From contig DDTZ01000015.1 in the NCBI GenBank assembly GCA_002344565.1, forward strand, positions 1-6,504: a stretch of DNA of 6,504 nt. The letters run 5' to 3'. The notes beneath the pieces are model-generated. The model was not told where the DNA came from. It ran no database searches and saw only the letters and a program-made list of their open reading frames with translations. Of the stretch, positions 5,626 to 6,504 are shown piece after piece. Position numbers and translations under genes: made by a program. The DNA is from Bdellovibrionaceae bacterium UBA2351. Lineage in GTDB: Bacteria > Bdellovibrionota > Bdellovibrionia > Bdellovibrionales > Bdellovibrionaceae. The first letter of the stretch is position 1. Each line of letters starts with the position of its first letter.

Positions 5626-6504
5626 TATGCGGGCAAAAAAAAGAGTACTAGTTGCAATGAGCGGCGGGGTGGATAGCTCTGTGGCTGCAGCTTTGCTGGT
5701 GGATCAAGGTTATGAAGTTATCGGGGCTACGATGCAAGTCTGGGATTATTCTCAATGCGATATCGAAGAGGGTAATGGCACCTGCTGTTCAAGTCTAGAT
5801 GTTGACGATGCACGTTCAGTAGCGGATAAAATTAAAATTCCATTCTACGTGATTAACTGCGAATCTAAATTTAAAGAAAGCGTAATTGATCCGTTTGTCG
5901 CGGATTATATGAAAGGGCAAACGCCACTTCCATGCGTGAACTGCAATACGTATTTAAAATTTGATCACTTGATTCACAAAATGCGTGAACTGGATTGCGA
6001 TTACCTAGCAACGGGTCACTATGCACAAATCCAAACCGAAAACGGCAAAAGTTTTATTGCCACTTCCGTTGATGATTGGAAAGATCAAACGTATTTCTTG
6101 TTCACTACGAATTCAGAAATCATTCCAAAATTATTATTCCCAATCGGTCATTTACAAAAACCAGATGTTCGTAAAATCGCTGAAGAAAAGGGTTTGATTG
6201 TGGCGAAGAAAAAAGACTCTCAAGGCATTTGCTTTGTGGGTAATCAAGGCTACGGTAACTTTATCGAATCTCAGGTTGGGAAAAAAGCATTGGATGAAAT
6301 GCGCGGTTTATTTCGTCGTTATCCAAATGGTGAAGTGATGGGGGAACATAAAGGGATTCATCACTACACGTACGGACAAAGCAAAGGTTTTGGTTTAGAT
6401 CATCACGAGAAAATGTTTGTAATTAAAGTCGATGCTGACACAAAAACAGTTTGGCTAGGTGATGAATCATATCTGTTTGGTCATGATCTGACTTTACGTG
6501 ATAT
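5612..6504 (+). CDS. mnmA: tRNA-specific 2-thiouridylase MnmA (3' end missing)
   Basis: MnmA activates U34 of tRNA-Lys, -Glu and -Gln with ATP and replaces its 2-oxygen with sulfur received as a persulfide from a cysteine desulfurase, directly or through relay proteins. The 297 whole codons visible show the PP-loop SGGVDSS (residues 17-23), GNGTCCSSLDVDDAR (54-68), the tRNA/active-site loop TPLPCVNCNTYLKFD (104-118), the ATGHYA motif (132-137), KDQTYFL (156-162) and DSQGICFVG (201-209). Cys111 (second Cys of the CxxC) and Cys206 match the two catalytic cysteines known in E. coli MnmA. Cys108 makes this the CxxC form rather than the DxxC form of enterobacteria. Full-length MnmA is about 360-380 residues, so about 70-80 are missing from the C-terminal beta-barrel. 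Its start overlaps the end of the desulfurase gene, implying co-transcription and translational coupling. Confidence 0.96.
   Translation, partial: MSQSNMRAKKRVLVAMSGGVDSSVAAALLVDQGYEVIGATMQVWDYSQCDIEEGNGTCCSSLDVDDARSVADKIKIPFYVINCESKFKESVIDPFVADYMKGQTPLPCVNCNTYLKFDHLIHKMRELDCDYLATGHYAQIQTENGKSFIATSVDDWKDQTYFLFTTNSEIIPKLLFPIGHLQKPDVRKIAEEKGLIVAKKKDSQGICFVGNQGYGNFIESQVGKKALDEMRGLFRRYPNGEVMGEHKGIHHYTYGQSKGFGLDHHEKMFVIKVDADTKTVWLGDESYLFGHDLTLRD

Overview
The window looks like ordinary chromosomal DNA from a Gram-negative bacterium of moderate to low GC content. A predatory or predator-related Bdellovibrionota member (Bdellovibrio-like) is my best guess. It rests on gene style only: a SohB protease close to the proteobacterial form, an MnmA with a CxxC active-site loop, and lineage-specific secreted and cytoplasmic proteins between housekeeping genes. 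No rRNA or other decisive taxonomic marker is present. I see no prophage, IS element, CRISPR array, tRNA or rRNA.

Layout. Positions 1-888 (minus) hold most of an OppD/DppD-type peptide ABC transporter ATPase whose C-terminal end runs off the window. A 94-base gap with a good extended -10 promoter separates it from sohB (983-2008, minus), a membrane-anchored S49 serine protease. A short AT-rich divergent region (2009-2121) separates sohB from 2122-2847 (plus). That gene encodes an unrecognised small exported protein with a charged, Tyr-periodic helical region and a C-terminal tail carrying three proline runs of 6, 7 and 8 residues. It converges on 2933-4297 (minus), an unrecognised two-domain cytoplasmic protein with a possible GspE-N-like N-domain, a long acidic/Pro/Thr linker and a GAF-like C-domain.

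A structured divergent region (about 4298-4443) then leads into a plus-strand pair: a NifS/IscS-family cysteine desulfurase (4444-5625) and mnmA (5612 to the window edge). The two overlap by 14 bases. Together they form a sulfur-transfer pair for 2-thiouridine synthesis at U34 of tRNAs: the desulfurase makes persulfide from cysteine and MnmA places the sulfur on tRNA.

The most interesting non-routine signals are three. The first is the graded polyproline tail and apparently leaderless start of the 2122 gene. The second is the pair of mutually exclusive inverted repeats covering the ribosome-binding site of the desulfurase gene. The third is the unknown two-domain protein at 2933-4297. None of these is strong evidence for a wholly new system; most of the window is conventional.
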